Shown piece by piece: positions 18,629 to 28,576 of a stretch of 64,000 bases of DNA. Within the stretch, counting starts at the first letter, position 1, and each line of letters begins with the position of its first letter. The notes beneath the pieces are model-generated. The model did not search any database. It saw only the letters and a list, made by a program, of their open reading frames with translations, and was not told where the DNA came from. Source of the stretch: an uncultured Haliea sp. (GTDB lineage Bacteria; Pseudomonadota; Gammaproteobacteria; Pseudomonadales; Halieaceae); the NCBI GenBank assembly GCA_913062625.1, contig CAJXWP010000002.1, forward strand, positions 1-64,000. The letters run 5' to 3'. The position numbers were made by a program, and so were the translations under genes.

Positions 18629-19924
18629 ATGAAGAAAACAATTGTTCGCGGCGTGTCCGCACTCTTGCTTGTGGCTGCGTCCGTCGCCGGTGCGGATAGC
18701 ACTGATGCCAGTCAGGTTGAGGCCCTGAAAAAAAATCGGTTGTCGTATACTGACGGCTTTGTCGACGCATTGAAGGTGGCTCTGGACGCATCCCCTGCGC
18801 AACCGCAGCCTCCTGCTACGGGAAAGTCATGCGACTGGTCGGTGACGGCAACACCCGATGCTCAAAATATTCAGTTTCTTGCCTTTGCAGGATCTCAAAA
18901 GCTGAAATATGAGGTGGCTCTCATTGGATACGATGTGTATTACAAAGCTCGGTTAGCCGCTGAAGGGACCTCTGCCGATTCCGAGGCTTCGCGGAAGTTG
19001 CGTTTTATACAGTACATACTCGGTTTGAGCGGATACTGGGAAGCCTTAGCCGCCGATCACGAAAAGACTCTGCTGTCCCCAGCCTGTGAAGGAATCGTCA
19101 GAAACTGGCGGGAAGGAAATATTGTGAACGCGCGTGCCAATTTTGCGCCTGCGACCTCCGCCATGGGCGATGTGCTACTCGGACTTCTGACCGCTGACAT
19201 TGATCGTACACTGGGGACGAAAGCGGCTTTTGTATGGGGAGCCTATCAGGAAGCACTCGCCCAATTTGGCGTTGAGCAGTCGAGTTCCGGTTGGTTCTAC
19301 ACCACGGACTTGGACCCACGTGGGCCCATAAACTGGACGTCAACACTGACCGCGCCAATGTGCCGCAGTGGCCAGGCGTGTCCTTCGATTACAAAAGCGC
19401 AAAGCTATATCCCCCAGATGGTATGGCTCACACTGCCGGTAGATATACTCTCCTACACAGGGGACGCGACCAAAGAGAACCTTTTGATTGAGGCAAGAGG
19501 GAAACACTATATGGAAGAATTTGAAAATGAGGTAGGCGATCAGGACTCGCTTCTCGTTGCTACTCGCAATATGTTACGCATAGCGCAGGCGTCTCAGGGC
19601 GTTGCACCCGATCAGCGCACGGGAAGGTTGGCTTTATGGTTGAAACGCCACTCGTTGCCGCTTGCTTCAAACTTGGTTGGTGGGGTCTTGCCAGGCCCCC
19701 GGTCTGTTTCTTCGCAAAATAAGGAAATGGGAAAAGCACTGCTTTTTGCCCAACAGGTTGAACGAGACCTCCTAAAGTTTCCCGAGTCTAGACACATTGA
19801 TCAGATGGTCGTCACGCGTTCTGTCGAAAATGCGCCGGCCACAATGACGATCTGTGAGCTTTATGATGGCGGTATTGAAGGCTGGCTTCTTTCTGAGCAT
19901 TTCACCTGCATTGCTGCTGACTAG
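18629..19924 (+). CDS. Exported protein of unknown function
   Basis: About 431 residues from ATG 18629, which is preceded by AGGAG at seven bases; the longer frame start at 18593 is rejected. The N-terminus MKKTIVRGVSALLLVAASVAGA is a Sec signal peptide with an AGA-D type cleavage. The mature protein is largely helical (e.g. LRFIQYILGLSGYWEALAADHEKTLL) with two Cys pairs (around CRSGQACP and CEGI/C-terminal C) that could form disulfides in the periplasm. No domain is recognised, and the neighbouring genes do not indicate a role. Confidence 0.75.
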   Translation: MKKTIVRGVSALLLVAASVAGADSTDASQVEALKKNRLSYTDGFVDALKVALDASPAQPQPPATGKSCDWSVTATPDAQNIQFLAFAGSQKLKYEVALIGYDVYYKARLAAEGTSADSEASRKLRFIQYILGLSGYWEALAADHEKTLLSPACEGIVRNWREGNIVNARANFAPATSAMGDVLLGLLTADIDRTLGTKAAFVWGAYQEALAQFGVEQSSSGWFYTTDLDPRGPINWTSTLTAPMCRSGQACPSITKAQSYIPQMVWLTLPVDILSYTGDATKENLLIEARGKHYMEEFENEVGDQDSLLVATRNMLRIAQASQGVAPDQRTGRLALWLKRHSLPLASNLVGGVLPGPRSVSSQNKEMGKALLFAQQVERDLLKFPESRHIDQMVVTRSVENAPATMTICELYDGGIEGWLLSEHFTCIAAD

Positions 19925-20029
19925 GTCCTTGCAAGACAACAATGGTGACGCGGCAAGCGGCAAGCACCTACTTTCGCCTCAGCGTCTAACAGCCTGCGGC
20001 ACGGTCTACGTGGCCTAGCCGCGGTAAGC

Positions 20030-20710
20030 TTATTTTGTACGTTCTGGGCTGGCCGAACCTTCCATGGCTATGGTGACAACTTTTTGTGCCAGTGCGATGA
20101 ATGAATCTAGTGAACCAGAATCCGTTCTAAAAGATTCACCCTCAACGACTACTAGGCCATCGCCAATGAGCTCATCGGTCTGGCTGTCAGTGATTTTACT
20201 TTCTACCACTAGTGCAGGTGTTTTTGCATTCACATCACCGGCATAAGCCGCGGCATTGACGGCAAGGCCAATGGGCGTGAAGTTCCATGGTTTAAGGCCA
20301 TCCGCTGAACTTTGAGCGCCGGTAATGCCGACTTTTATCCGCGCGACGCCAGGCCCAGGCTGAGTGACAATCTTAATATTACCTCTATTCTGCACGGCCT
20401 TCACCATCGCAGCTTTCAGCGCGTCTCGTGTTTTTTGGATCGTTTCCGTCGACACGTCCTTGCTAACCTTTTGCTTTAAAAAAATAGGGTCTAAAATAAC
20501 GGCAGTATATTGCCCTGCATCAACGCCCGGCTTCCGATAGGTCCACATGCGTGCGTCAGCGTCACTCATTGGCGCCGAAACAAGGGCTGGGTAGTTCGGC
20601 AAAAACCCAGATTCTGGCATTGGCTGAGTCGCCACTTCTGGCGTAGAGCTGCAGGCAGCCATCAGTGTTGTCAGTGCGACTGCTGTGGCAAGTGCGACTA
20701 CGGTTTTCAT
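20030..20710 (-). CDS. DUF3313 lipoprotein
   Basis: A 226-residue protein with lipoprotein signal (LMAAC, lipidated Cys20). The start of the mature part, SGFLPNYPALVSAP, and the central MWTYRKPGVDAGQYTAVILDPIFL are typical of DUF3313, a family of outer-membrane lipoproteins of unknown function in proteobacteria. The later VARIKVGITGAQ strand and the C-terminal amphipathic helix fit the family. AAGGAT precedes the ATG. It is a monocistronic gene. Confidence 0.85.
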   Translation of the reverse strand: MKTVVALATAVALTTLMAACSSTPEVATQPMPESGFLPNYPALVSAPMSDADARMWTYRKPGVDAGQYTAVILDPIFLKQKVSKDVSTETIQKTRDALKAAMVKAVQNRGNIKIVTQPGPGVARIKVGITGAQSSADGLKPWNFTPIGLAVNAAAYAGDVNAKTPALVVESKITDSQTDELIGDGLVVVEGESFRTDSGSLDSFIALAQKVVTIAMEGSASPERTK

Positions 20711-20822
20711 TATCTGATCCTTTTCATTGTGATGTTTTAAGTGTGTGAAGCATAAACGACATCAATTATGGCAAAAACTACACGAAAATTTTTGACCTGT
20801 CTAATTATAGAGCCGGCGTAAC

Positions 20823-20848
20823 GCCTCCAGACGTGAAGAGCTGGAGGC
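20823..20848. other. Perfect 8-bp inverted repeat with 10-base loop
   Basis: GCCTCCAG at 20823-20830 pairs exactly with CTGGAGGC at 20841-20848. It lies between dinB and the DUF3313 gene. There is no adjacent T-run in either direction, so it is not a classical terminator; it could be a transcript 3' structure of dinB or a binding site. Confidence 0.4.
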
Positions 20849-21006
20849 TGTCGGAAACCTGTTTTCTAGTTCGAACCTGACGGCACACTCCAACTGGGCA
20901 TCGCCGGTAATCGTGGTGCAGTTAAAATCCCGCTGGAAATCACTGTGGGAGGGGTGGGAGGCCCGCAGGAGCCTGACGGCCTAAGTGCTCGTTAAAATTT
21001 AGCGCG

Positions 21007-22122
21007 TTAAAAGTCGAATTGACGTTGCGAAGTGATGTTTTGGTTGATTAAGCTGGGCGCCTGCGGTGATTCTATCGGTGAGAGATTCGATAGTGTCAGG
21101 CCCACTAGCCGCACGCCAAGGGGCACAGGCAACAGCTGTGCGAGTAACACTCGGGCCGCAGCGCCAAACTGGCTCTTATCGGTGAGGCATTCTTCACAAG
21201 ACTTGCTGCGTGTTATCTGCCGAAAATCTGCGTACTTGACCTTGAGGGTGACAGTGCGCCCCGCAACACGACTAGTCTCAATACTATGCCACACACTGTC
21301 AATGGCATCTTCAAGCGCTGCACTCAGTGCCACGTCCGTAGAAAGATCTTCACTGAACGTTCTTTCACGGCCCACTGATTTACGTGTCCGGTCAGAGCGA
21401 ACCAGTCTTTGGTCTACCCCTCGAGACGCATGATATAAATAGTCTGCTGACTTCCCGAAGTGCGCAATCATAAAATCCATACTTTTAGTACACAGGTCTG
21501 CTCCCTCATGAATTCCTAGACGTCCCATACGCTCAGACGTTTTAGGCCCCACGCCATGGAAGCGACGCACGGGTAAAGACGCGACAAATTCCGCGCCCTC
21601 GTGAGGCCGCACCACAAAAATTCCGTCGGGCTTATTCTGGTCGGAAGCAATCTTAGCCAGAAATTTGTTATAGCTTACTCCGGCACTAGCAGTCAGCCCG
21701 GTCTCTTGCCGTATGGCAAGCCGTATGAGTTCGGCTATACGAATTGCGCTACCCACCTGTGGCTTGTCCGCCGTGACATCCAAATAGGCTTCATCCAGTG
21801 AGAGGGGCTCAAGCAGGTCGCTATAGCGACTGAATATTTCTCTAATTTGTTGCGATACTGCGCGATAGACCTCAAAACGCGGCGGTACAAAAATCAGAGA
21901 AGGACATCGCCGTGCAGCGGTCACTGAGGGCATCGCCGAGCGCACACCAAACCGGCGCGCCTCATAGCTTGCTGCCGCAACGACGCCTCTCTGTGCAGAC
22001 CCACCTACGGCTACCGGCTGCCCCCTTAGCGCAGGATTGTCTCTTTGCTCCACACTGGCAAAAAAAGCATCCATATCCACGTGGATGATTTTTCGGGGTG
22101 GGGTGTTGCTGTTGTCATTCAT
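21007..22122 (-). CDS. dinB: DNA polymerase IV (Y-family)
   Basis: A 371-residue translesion polymerase. HVDMDAFFASVEQ holds the first catalytic Asp and the steric-gate region, and SLDEAYLDVT holds the Asp-Glu pair. Then come the thumb (FHGVGPKTSERMGRLG helix-hairpin-helix) and little-finger domains. The C-terminus IISQRQFDF-like end (QRQFDF) is a beta-clamp-binding motif. It performs error-prone bypass synthesis during the SOS response. I could not confirm a LexA box in the short upstream region. Confidence 0.95.
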   Translation of the reverse strand: MNDNSNTPPRKIIHVDMDAFFASVEQRDNPALRGQPVAVGGSAQRGVVAAASYEARRFGVRSAMPSVTAARRCPSLIFVPPRFEVYRAVSQQIREIFSRYSDLLEPLSLDEAYLDVTADKPQVGSAIRIAELIRLAIRQETGLTASAGVSYNKFLAKIASDQNKPDGIFVVRPHEGAEFVASLPVRRFHGVGPKTSERMGRLGIHEGADLCTKSMDFMIAHFGKSADYLYHASRGVDQRLVRSDRTRKSVGRERTFSEDLSTDVALSAALEDAIDSVWHSIETSRVAGRTVTLKVKYADFRQITRSKSCEECLTDKSQFGAAARVLLAQLLPVPLGVRLVGLTLSNLSPIESPQAPSLINQNITSQRQFDF

Positions 22123-22296
22123 GGCACGATAGTAAATTGAGGGCGCCTCGGCGACAAGTTCGCCATCAAGATTTCGAGCAATTCACTAACAGAGAAATTA
22201 ATTTAACGCTGACGGTAGTAAATAGGAGACCCAGCGGCAAAAAGCCCTATACTTAGTCAAAATTGCTAAACATTATTATTGTCCTGCGAACTTTTC

Positions 22297-23724
22297 ATGC
22301 GATTTACGACTCAGCAATCTTCAAGACTAGGTATCGGAATAGATTTCGGTACCAGTAACAGCGCCGCCGCGGTATTTGATGGCGAGCAGATAACGCTAGT
22401 AAAATTGGCCGCCCCAGACAGCGTCATGCCGTCGGCTAACTATATCGATAGGGCTTTTCAAAGCTCTATCGGTCAGCCTGCCATAGAGGATTACATTAGT
22501 GGCAACCGGGGCCGCAAGGTGGAACTCAGCCTCGAAATCCTAGGTGAAGCGCGCTCAGGAGCCGGCGGCGGCGAGAGTGCGATGGGAGGCGTGGGGGAGG
22601 GAGATACGGCCAATGTCTATGGCCAGGCATTCGATGATTCGACGTTGCCGGGAAGACTATTTCGCGGCACAAAGCGGCTTTTGGGTAATACAACAACGGA
22701 TAGGACAGCCGTGTTTGAAAAGACCTTTCGGTTGGTCGCGCTGGTAGTTCCCATTTTAGTAGGGATTCGAAAGTCTATTGAGAATACTGTTGGCGAAAAG
22801 GTTAAGTACGCCTGTTTGGGCCACCCAGTGAATTTTGAGGGTATGAAAAGTGGGCGTAATAAGATTGCGTTAGAGCGCCTAGGCGAATCGTATGGACACG
22901 CGGGTATTTCTGAACAGTCTTTTTGCCCCGAGCCCACGGCGGCAACTATCAGTTTTTTGCATAATCATCCGCACAGCAGCGATGAACTAGTGCTAACCGT
23001 GGATTTTGGCGGTGGCACTTTAGACTTTAGCGTGTTGCGACGTGATAGTTCGACCTTTCAGGTACAGGCCACCCATGGCATTGCTTTGGGTGGTGATCGA
23101 ATTGACCAAACAATTTTTAGAAAGCTAATTTTTCCGCTGTTAGGACAAGGCGAGCGTTGGCGTCGAATGATAGATGGCGCGGAAGTGGATACGTTGTTTC
23201 CGTTTGGAGAGCTTGAAGAGATGCTAATCAATTGGCCGATTAGCTATATGCTCAATCAAAATAAATACACCACCGCTGTTATGCAGCGTATGTCTGAGTC
23301 TGATTCAGGGGCTGACAAATTTAAACGCCTCTACGATCTGATTCAACAAAACTACAGCTATCAAGTGTTTGAAGCGATAAAGGAGTTTAAAGCGCAGCTC
23401 TCAGTCGAGGAGTCAGCCCTGTTGGATATTCCGGAGATAGACATTCAGATTGTGGTTGAGCGCTGGGAGTTTGAAGCGATGATTTCTGATTTGCTATTTG
23501 AGTTTGAGCAGGGGATTGCAGAGGTGCTTAAAAGAGCCAATTGCCGAGCCGATGATATAGACCTCGTTCTTCGCACTGGGGGCTCTTCACTCATTCCGGC
23601 AGTAAAAGAGATTCTCGATAATCAGTTTAGGGGTAAAGTGGTTGAGCACGATCCGTTCACCAGCGTAGCGGCAGGGTTGGCCATCGCCAGTTATTACCAG
23701 TACGCAGAAAGCGATCTTTGCTAG
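22297..23724 (+). CDS. Hsp70-like ATPase (YegD type)
   Basis: About 475 residues. GIGIDFGTSNSAAAVFDG (phosphate 1), LTVDFGGGTLDFSVLR (phosphate 2) and LRTGGSSLIPAV (adenosine motif) mark an actin/Hsp70 ATPase domain. Like E. coli YegD, it lacks the full DnaK substrate-binding domain and carries a helical insertion. A Gly/Glu-rich loop near residues 90-105 (GAGGGESAMGGVGEG) is unusual. ATG 22297 is preferred over an in-frame TTG at 22279. The nuclease gene starts nine bases after its stop, so they are probably one operon. Function is unproven; chaperone-like activity is presumed. Confidence 0.85.
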   Translation: MRFTTQQSSRLGIGIDFGTSNSAAAVFDGEQITLVKLAAPDSVMPSANYIDRAFQSSIGQPAIEDYISGNRGRKVELSLEILGEARSGAGGGESAMGGVGEGDTANVYGQAFDDSTLPGRLFRGTKRLLGNTTTDRTAVFEKTFRLVALVVPILVGIRKSIENTVGEKVKYACLGHPVNFEGMKSGRNKIALERLGESYGHAGISEQSFCPEPTAATISFLHNHPHSSDELVLTVDFGGGTLDFSVLRRDSSTFQVQATHGIALGGDRIDQTIFRKLIFPLLGQGERWRRMIDGAEVDTLFPFGELEEMLINWPISYMLNQNKYTTAVMQRMSESDSGADKFKRLYDLIQQNYSYQVFEAIKEFKAQLSVEESALLDIPEIDIQIVVERWEFEAMISDLLFEFEQGIAEVLKRANCRADDIDLVLRTGGSSLIPAVKEILDNQFRGKVVEHDPFTSVAAGLAIASYYQYAESDLC

Positions 23725-23733
23725 TAACGCTCT

Positions 23734-24237
23734 ATGCGTAGATTAATATTAGCCCTATTTGCTATCCCCCTGGTTGCCCTTGGGGACATTGTAGGGAAAG
23801 TCGTCTCGGTGACTGATGGCGACACGATCAAAGTCCTTGATCGCAGCAGCATGCATTACACGGTGCGGCTTAAGGGTATAGATGCGCCGGAGCAGGATCA
23901 ACCGTATGGCAAATCTTCCAAAGAGCATTTAGCTTCGATGGTGGCGGGAAAGGAGGTCTTTGTAGCGTCGGACACTAGCGACCGCTATGGCAGGCTTTTA
24001 GGAAAAGTCTGGGTGCAATCAAGCGACTGTGCCTCCTGTGGCAAAACGCTTGACGCTAATCATGCTCAGCTAGTAGCCGGGATGGCATGGTGGTATCGCT
24101 ACTATGCGTCTCAGCAGTCGCCTGAGGATCGTGGGCGTTATGAGTCGGGCGAAGATGAAGCTAGAAGGTGGAAACGGGGCTTGTGGGCAGCCCCGAATGC
24201 AATTAATCCATATCAGTGGCGAAAGAGTGCGCGGTAA
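23734..24237 (+). CDS. Exported thermonuclease-family (SNase-like) nuclease
   Basis: A 167-residue protein with signal peptide (LILALFAIPLVALG) and an SNase/TNase fold. VSVTDGDTIKVLD, RLKGIDAPE and SDRYGRLLGKVWV contain the conserved Asp, Arg, Glu and Arg of staphylococcal nuclease. It is a calcium-dependent phosphodiesterase acting on DNA or RNA, probably in the periplasm. An internal CxxC pair (CASCGK) may form a disulfide. It lies directly after the Hsp70-like gene, an unexpected partner. Confidence 0.88.
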   Translation: MRRLILALFAIPLVALGDIVGKVVSVTDGDTIKVLDRSSMHYTVRLKGIDAPEQDQPYGKSSKEHLASMVAGKEVFVASDTSDRYGRLLGKVWVQSSDCASCGKTLDANHAQLVAGMAWWYRYYASQQSPEDRGRYESGEDEARRWKRGLWAAPNAINPYQWRKSAR

Positions 24238-24402
24238 TCGCCCGCCTTGGCAATATCAGCGAGTGAGATCTAGCTTCGGGGGTCAATAGCGCGGATTTTT
24301 ATGGCTCTTCTGAATTCAATAATTTTGGCTTGAGGAGCTGAGGCGCAAAAATTTGTGTATCCTTAGGGCTCAAAATATCAGCAGGACAACTTGGAGAAAG
24401 AT

Positions 24403-24930
24403 ATGAATGAGAAAATGCAATCAGGGTGTAATGTTGTATTACTGGTGGTTGCCGGGCTATGGGCATCCGGTGTGAATGCGGACGGATTCTATATTGGAGC
24501 GGGTGCTTACAAGACAGACGTGAGCATCGATAATTTCGACGATCATGCTTATACTCCAGCGGCATTCGTTGGCTATCAATTCATTGACACCAATTTGCTG
24601 ATGCTGTCGGCTGAGCTTGGTTATTATGACCTCGGCAGCTATGACAGTGATAATATTGAAGTTGATGCCTCTGCATTTACGTTAGCAGGCGTCGCTTATC
24701 TACCTATTGGGCCCTTATTCGAAGTTTATGCTAAGGCGGGCATGGCGTCTGGAGATATTGAAGTGAAGGAGGCCGGCATTCAAGATGATTTTGATGGAGA
24801 AAAAGTCTTTGGCGGCATTGGCTTCTCCTTTGACATTCTGGATACGGTAGACCTCTATGCCGAATATCTGAAGTTTGACAATGAGGTGGATTCTGAAATG
24901 GTTGGTGTTGGAGTCCGGCTGGATTTCTAG
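24403..24930 (+). CDS. Small outer-membrane beta-barrel protein
   Basis: About 175 residues. After a signal peptide (VVLLVVAGLWASGVNA) the mature part begins GFYIGAGAYK and shows alternating strand patterns (AFVGYQFIDTNLLMLSAELGYYDLG, VYAKAGMASG, LYAEYLKFDN), ending in VGVGVRLDF with a terminal Phe. This is the OmpW/OMP_b-brl type eight-stranded barrel. GGAGAAAG precedes ATG 24403; a TTG at 24391 would add four residues. It may act as a small-molecule channel or structural barrel, with no specific ligand evident. Confidence 0.85.
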   Translation: MNEKMQSGCNVVLLVVAGLWASGVNADGFYIGAGAYKTDVSIDNFDDHAYTPAAFVGYQFIDTNLLMLSAELGYYDLGSYDSDNIEVDASAFTLAGVAYLPIGPLFEVYAKAGMASGDIEVKEAGIQDDFDGEKVFGGIGFSFDILDTVDLYAEYLKFDNEVDSEMVGVGVRLDF

Positions 24931-25000
24931 TGCGTTTTCCGACGACCCTTAACACTATGGAGCCATCATAGGCTGTTGTTGGGCAATTCTTTAGTGATGT

Positions 25001-26104
25001 TTAAAAAGCGGCTGAAGGTTGTCGACATTTAAAGGTAACTAGCCCCGATCGAGTATTAATAATAGCATTGGATACCGTGTTTCGCCCGTGAGCTTTTCCA
25101 TGAAGTAGCGCATCATCAGCGAGTTTAACAAGGTGTTCAGGACTTTTGATCGCGCGCCCACGCAAGCTGGCTATCCCCAGTGTCAAGCTGACCTTGTCTT
25201 GGCCTTCGTTGTCATAATACAGCGACCGGCTAAGCATTTCGCTCCTCACCTGTTCAGCAATGACAGCGGCAGCAGATGCATCCGTGCTAGGCAAAAGCAT
25301 AATAAATTCGTCCCCTCCGTAGCGTCCAATCACATCGATAGATCGCTTCGCAGCGACTTTAAGCACCTCAGCTACGGTAGCAAGGCACTGATCGCCAGCT
25401 TGGTGTCCATTTGTGTCGTTAAACCGTTTAAAAAAATCGATATCAATCAGTATGACGGACAAGTGATTATCGGCACGTCCCGCCCTGTCTGTTTCTTGTT
25501 TCAGAGTGTCGTTAATCCGTCGACGATTCGCCACGCCAGTGACAAAATCGGTCTGCGAATGTTCAAGAATAGTCGCCGCAAATGTGTTCGATTTTTGGGC
25601 AAAGTCAGCGACTACCCAAGCAACCACTATGGAAGCAAATGCTATGACAAAGTACTGTAGGACGACAAGACCCGCAGCACTAATTGGTAAGGGCTGCGTG
25701 AATCCAAAAGACTGTAAGAGCGCCACCACGGATAACAAAGACAAGGTTGCAGCTGTGCCAATCCAGCCCGCATTAGCGTTGACCAGCAGTATCACCAGGA
25801 CGGGAAGGAAAGGTGCTAGTGCGACGATTGGGCCTTCAAACCCCCCCGTATAAATTGCTGACACCATAAAGCCACTAAAGAATGATGCAATGGCAACCCA
25901 GACAGCGATTTTTACACTCCCGCCACGGCGCAGATAGACAACGATTGCGGCAAGGATCGTCCACACTACAAGGGCAGGCCAGGGGAAGCGTGCAGTCCCC
26001 ATGAGATAAATGTTTACAACAATGCCTACCGCCAGCACGATAAGCAAAATCCGAAGCAGTGCCATGAGGAGCTTTCTTAGATTTGGGCTATTCGTAGTAT
26101 CCAT
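25001..26104 (-). CDS. Membrane diguanylate cyclase (GGDEF)
   Basis: A 367-residue protein. The first half contains about six transmembrane helices forming a sensory membrane region. The second half is a GGDEF domain with an intact GRYGGDEFIMLLP active site, so it should make cyclic di-GMP. An RxxD inhibitory site (RSID) lies exactly five residues upstream of GGDEF, predicting product feedback inhibition. GGGAA precedes the ATG. It is a single gene with no EAL partner; its stimulus is unknown. Confidence 0.92.
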   Translation of the reverse strand: MDTTNSPNLRKLLMALLRILLIVLAVGIVVNIYLMGTARFPWPALVVWTILAAIVVYLRRGGSVKIAVWVAIASFFSGFMVSAIYTGGFEGPIVALAPFLPVLVILLVNANAGWIGTAATLSLLSVVALLQSFGFTQPLPISAAGLVVLQYFVIAFASIVVAWVVADFAQKSNTFAATILEHSQTDFVTGVANRRRINDTLKQETDRAGRADNHLSVILIDIDFFKRFNDTNGHQAGDQCLATVAEVLKVAAKRSIDVIGRYGGDEFIMLLPSTDASAAAVIAEQVRSEMLSRSLYYDNEGQDKVSLTLGIASLRGRAIKSPEHLVKLADDALLHGKAHGRNTVSNAIINTRSGLVTFKCRQPSAAF

Positions 26105-26731
26105 ATGTTCCCAATATCAAACATTATTCGGTGCGGTGTTCCTGCACTCAGTAGGATGCAAATATTAATGCTGCTTTGTTTCAGTGTTGCTTTCGTCTAA
26201 TGATAAGTAAACCGCATAACAAGCAGTGAAAGACGCCTATCAAGACTCTTGAACCTGTGACCAACCTATCGTTAAAAGGTTCCCGACTGTCTCTAATTAT
26301 ATTTGGGCCGCAATAAGCACATGGGGACGCGGTCTCACCGATATCAACCGACCTAGAGCAATAATTAAACATGTGCTGCCCAACACGCAACACCGATTAA
26401 ATGGTATTTGCGAGCTACCTATTACCACTGTCCGGCTGCGAAGAGTAGCATACGCCGTACATTAGGGGTGCACACGCCATCGTATCCACTCAATACTAGC
26501 GTATGTCAGCTATAGTGCATAATGACAAACTTGACTGAGTGTCATTGTTAGTAATTTTTTCAGTCGACCCATCCAAGTCTCTCTGGATCAGTATTTCGTG
26601 GACAAATGCGGTGCCGGTAGGGTTAGCGGGAAACGCCGGAAGTTGCATCACTCGAGTCACAACTGACCCGCCTTTGAGTGGAGATATTGCGTTAAAAAAT
26701 TGCTTGGAGAGGCCTTACAGGCTAAAGCTAT
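26105..26731. other. Long intergenic region without a recognised gene
   Basis: About 630 bases between the diguanylate cyclase and the 3' end of the MFS gene. On the minus strand around 26540-26700 a protein-like open stretch (LPAFPANPTGTAFVHE) has no good start or family and may be a gene remnant. No repeats or RNA were seen. Confidence 0.35.
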
Positions 26732-28045
26732 TCAGTGAGCGACAGGCGTGTTGTCTTCGCGTGGTGCCGTGTCCCGAACGAAGAATGCAATTACCGTACC
26801 AACAATCATGAGCGCGACGACAAGCCCGTAACCTCTGAGCTCTTGCACGTCCGACGGTAAGCCACTCCTGGCGACGCCGATGTCGGCAAGGAACCCAACA
26901 CTGGGTTGTGCCACGACCGGTAAAAGCATCACCACGAAATTGACAAACGCCAGTTTCATACCGCGGTTGTGTCGCGCAGCATTATCAGCAGTCATCACGA
27001 ACGATAGTGCCTGGCCTCCGGTGGTGAAACCGAGCATTCCCAGCAGTACGACGGTGAACCATGTGGGCTGGATGCTTGCAAACATGATACCTGACGCAAT
27101 AATAGTCGAGGCAATGGCGCAGCCTAGATAGAGAATCTTTCGGCGTCCAAGGCGGTCGGCAAGGTATCCGAAGCCTACGCCACCAACAGCGAATCCGATG
27201 AAGACGAAGGTCGTCGCGAGACTTGCGCCCTTAATTGAGAGTCCAGATTCGATCTGCAGGAACGCATCGCCCCAGAGATCCCCGATGACAGAGATTGGGA
27301 GATACAGTCCTGCTGACGATAGGGCAATCAGCCAGAGTTGGCGGTCCTTGGCAACGTTCATGATCGTGGTGAGAATGGGTACAGGAAAATCTGGATCGTA
27401 GCCGTCCTCCCTCATCAGCTCAATAAACCACGAAGGTCGGCGCGGCAGCAAAAACCACAGCATAATTGCAATGCCGAAACCTACGATGGCGCAGGTGAAT
27501 ATTGGCACACGCCAGCCAAAGGACTCAGCCATCACACTGAGAGGATATTGTGCCGTAGAGGCGCCCAGAGTACCCATAGCGACGGTTAAACCCGGGATGA
27601 TTCCGTGACGTTGCGGGGGAAACCAAACCATCGCCAGGTAGACTACGCCCAGGTACGCTACTGCGCTGCCCAACCCCTGCAGGAAGCGCCCGATACCCAT
27701 GGCCACGATGCTGTCTGAGGAGGCGAGGATTAGACAGCCCAGCGCGACAAAAATTGCCGCAGGTGCGACGACGAATCGTGTTCCAAAACGATCCAATAGT
27801 CGGCCAACGACAAGTTGTGCGGGGGCATAGGCGAGAAAATACATACTCATGGACAGCCCGAATGCGCCTTCAGTTGCGCCAGTGACCTCAAGAATATCTT
27901 TCTTAAGCACGCCAGGGGCAACCCTAGCAAAGAACTCATAAAAATAGAAAAGCGCCGCTACGAGGAAAAAAATCCATGGACGTATCCCGCTGCGGGCGGC
28001 TTGGGCTTCATCGCGGACGGCGTTGGTAATGTGATGGTGGGTCAT
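26732..28045 (-). CDS. Major facilitator superfamily transporter
   Basis: About 437 residues with twelve predicted helices. The A-like motif between helices 2 and 3 (GRLLDRFGTRFVV) and its repeat between 8 and 9 (GYLADRLGRRKILYLG) are clear. The helix 1 segment FYFYEFFARVAPGVLKKDI resembles hexuronate/glucarate and D-galactonate-type or NNP-related organic-acid carriers. It is probably a proton-coupled solute symporter. ATG 28045 starts the aligned part; a longer frame from 28084 lacks support. No adjacent catabolic gene points to the substrate. Confidence 0.85.
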   Translation of the reverse strand: MTHHHITNAVRDEAQAARSGIRPWIFFLVAALFYFYEFFARVAPGVLKKDILEVTGATEGAFGLSMSMYFLAYAPAQLVVGRLLDRFGTRFVVAPAAIFVALGCLILASSDSIVAMGIGRFLQGLGSAVAYLGVVYLAMVWFPPQRHGIIPGLTVAMGTLGASTAQYPLSVMAESFGWRVPIFTCAIVGFGIAIMLWFLLPRRPSWFIELMREDGYDPDFPVPILTTIMNVAKDRQLWLIALSSAGLYLPISVIGDLWGDAFLQIESGLSIKGASLATTFVFIGFAVGGVGFGYLADRLGRRKILYLGCAIASTIIASGIMFASIQPTWFTVVLLGMLGFTTGGQALSFVMTADNAARHNRGMKLAFVNFVVMLLPVVAQPSVGFLADIGVARSGLPSDVQELRGYGLVVALMIVGTVIAFFVRDTAPREDNTPVAH

Positions 28046-28084
28046 GATGGTGCGGAGTCGACAGTCCGCAAGAGGCGCGAGCAA

Positions 28085-28576
28085 CGTTCACAATAGCGGC
28101 AAAAAATAGGTATCACGAGAAAAATTGTCAACTCAGGCGAAATCGGGTGATGACCTTTCCTCATGAGACACGCCTCTTACATGTGACTGACGCCATTCAC
28201 TGCAGATGTTCGATGCCAGTATGACTACGAATACATCATCATTGAGTGCTCGCGTGATTCAGTTTATTTTTTCTTCTTAATAGCAATTACTACTCTCTTA
28301 GTATAAGAAGTATTAGCAGATTGTCGAGAGTAATTTTTTGACTATAAGTGCAGTAATCAGCTTATAGGCAGAGACAGGCATTAAATGGCAATGGCCCTCA
28401 TCATTAATGTGCAGCACTGACAATCTCGATCGTGCAGGGTTGCGGCGATCGATAAAGCTGATATTCAGTCGGGGATGAAAGAGCGGATTAACAGAGTAAA
28501 GAAAGGGGCGTCTGGACCATAGCCCTATGCGTCAGGGGAAAAGCCTACTCCGCTGATGGAATAGGCTACAAGTGCT
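28085..28576. other. Intergenic region, no gene seen
   Basis: About 490 bases between two minus-strand genes; it should hold the MFS promoter. The section 28260-28340 is AT-rich. No ORF with coding character, repeat or RNA gene was recognised. Confidence 0.4.

Noticed and set aside
20866-20885. TTCGAAC stretch as a tRNA T-loop
   Set aside because: No acceptor or anticodon stem can be built around it.
25133-25853. Plus-strand ORFs opposite the diguanylate cyclase
   Set aside because: They are shadows of the GGDEF gene with no ribosome site or domain.
28265-28350. AT-rich stretch as a possible small RNA or origin
   Set aside because: No repeats resembling DnaA boxes or iterons, and no clear terminator hairpin.
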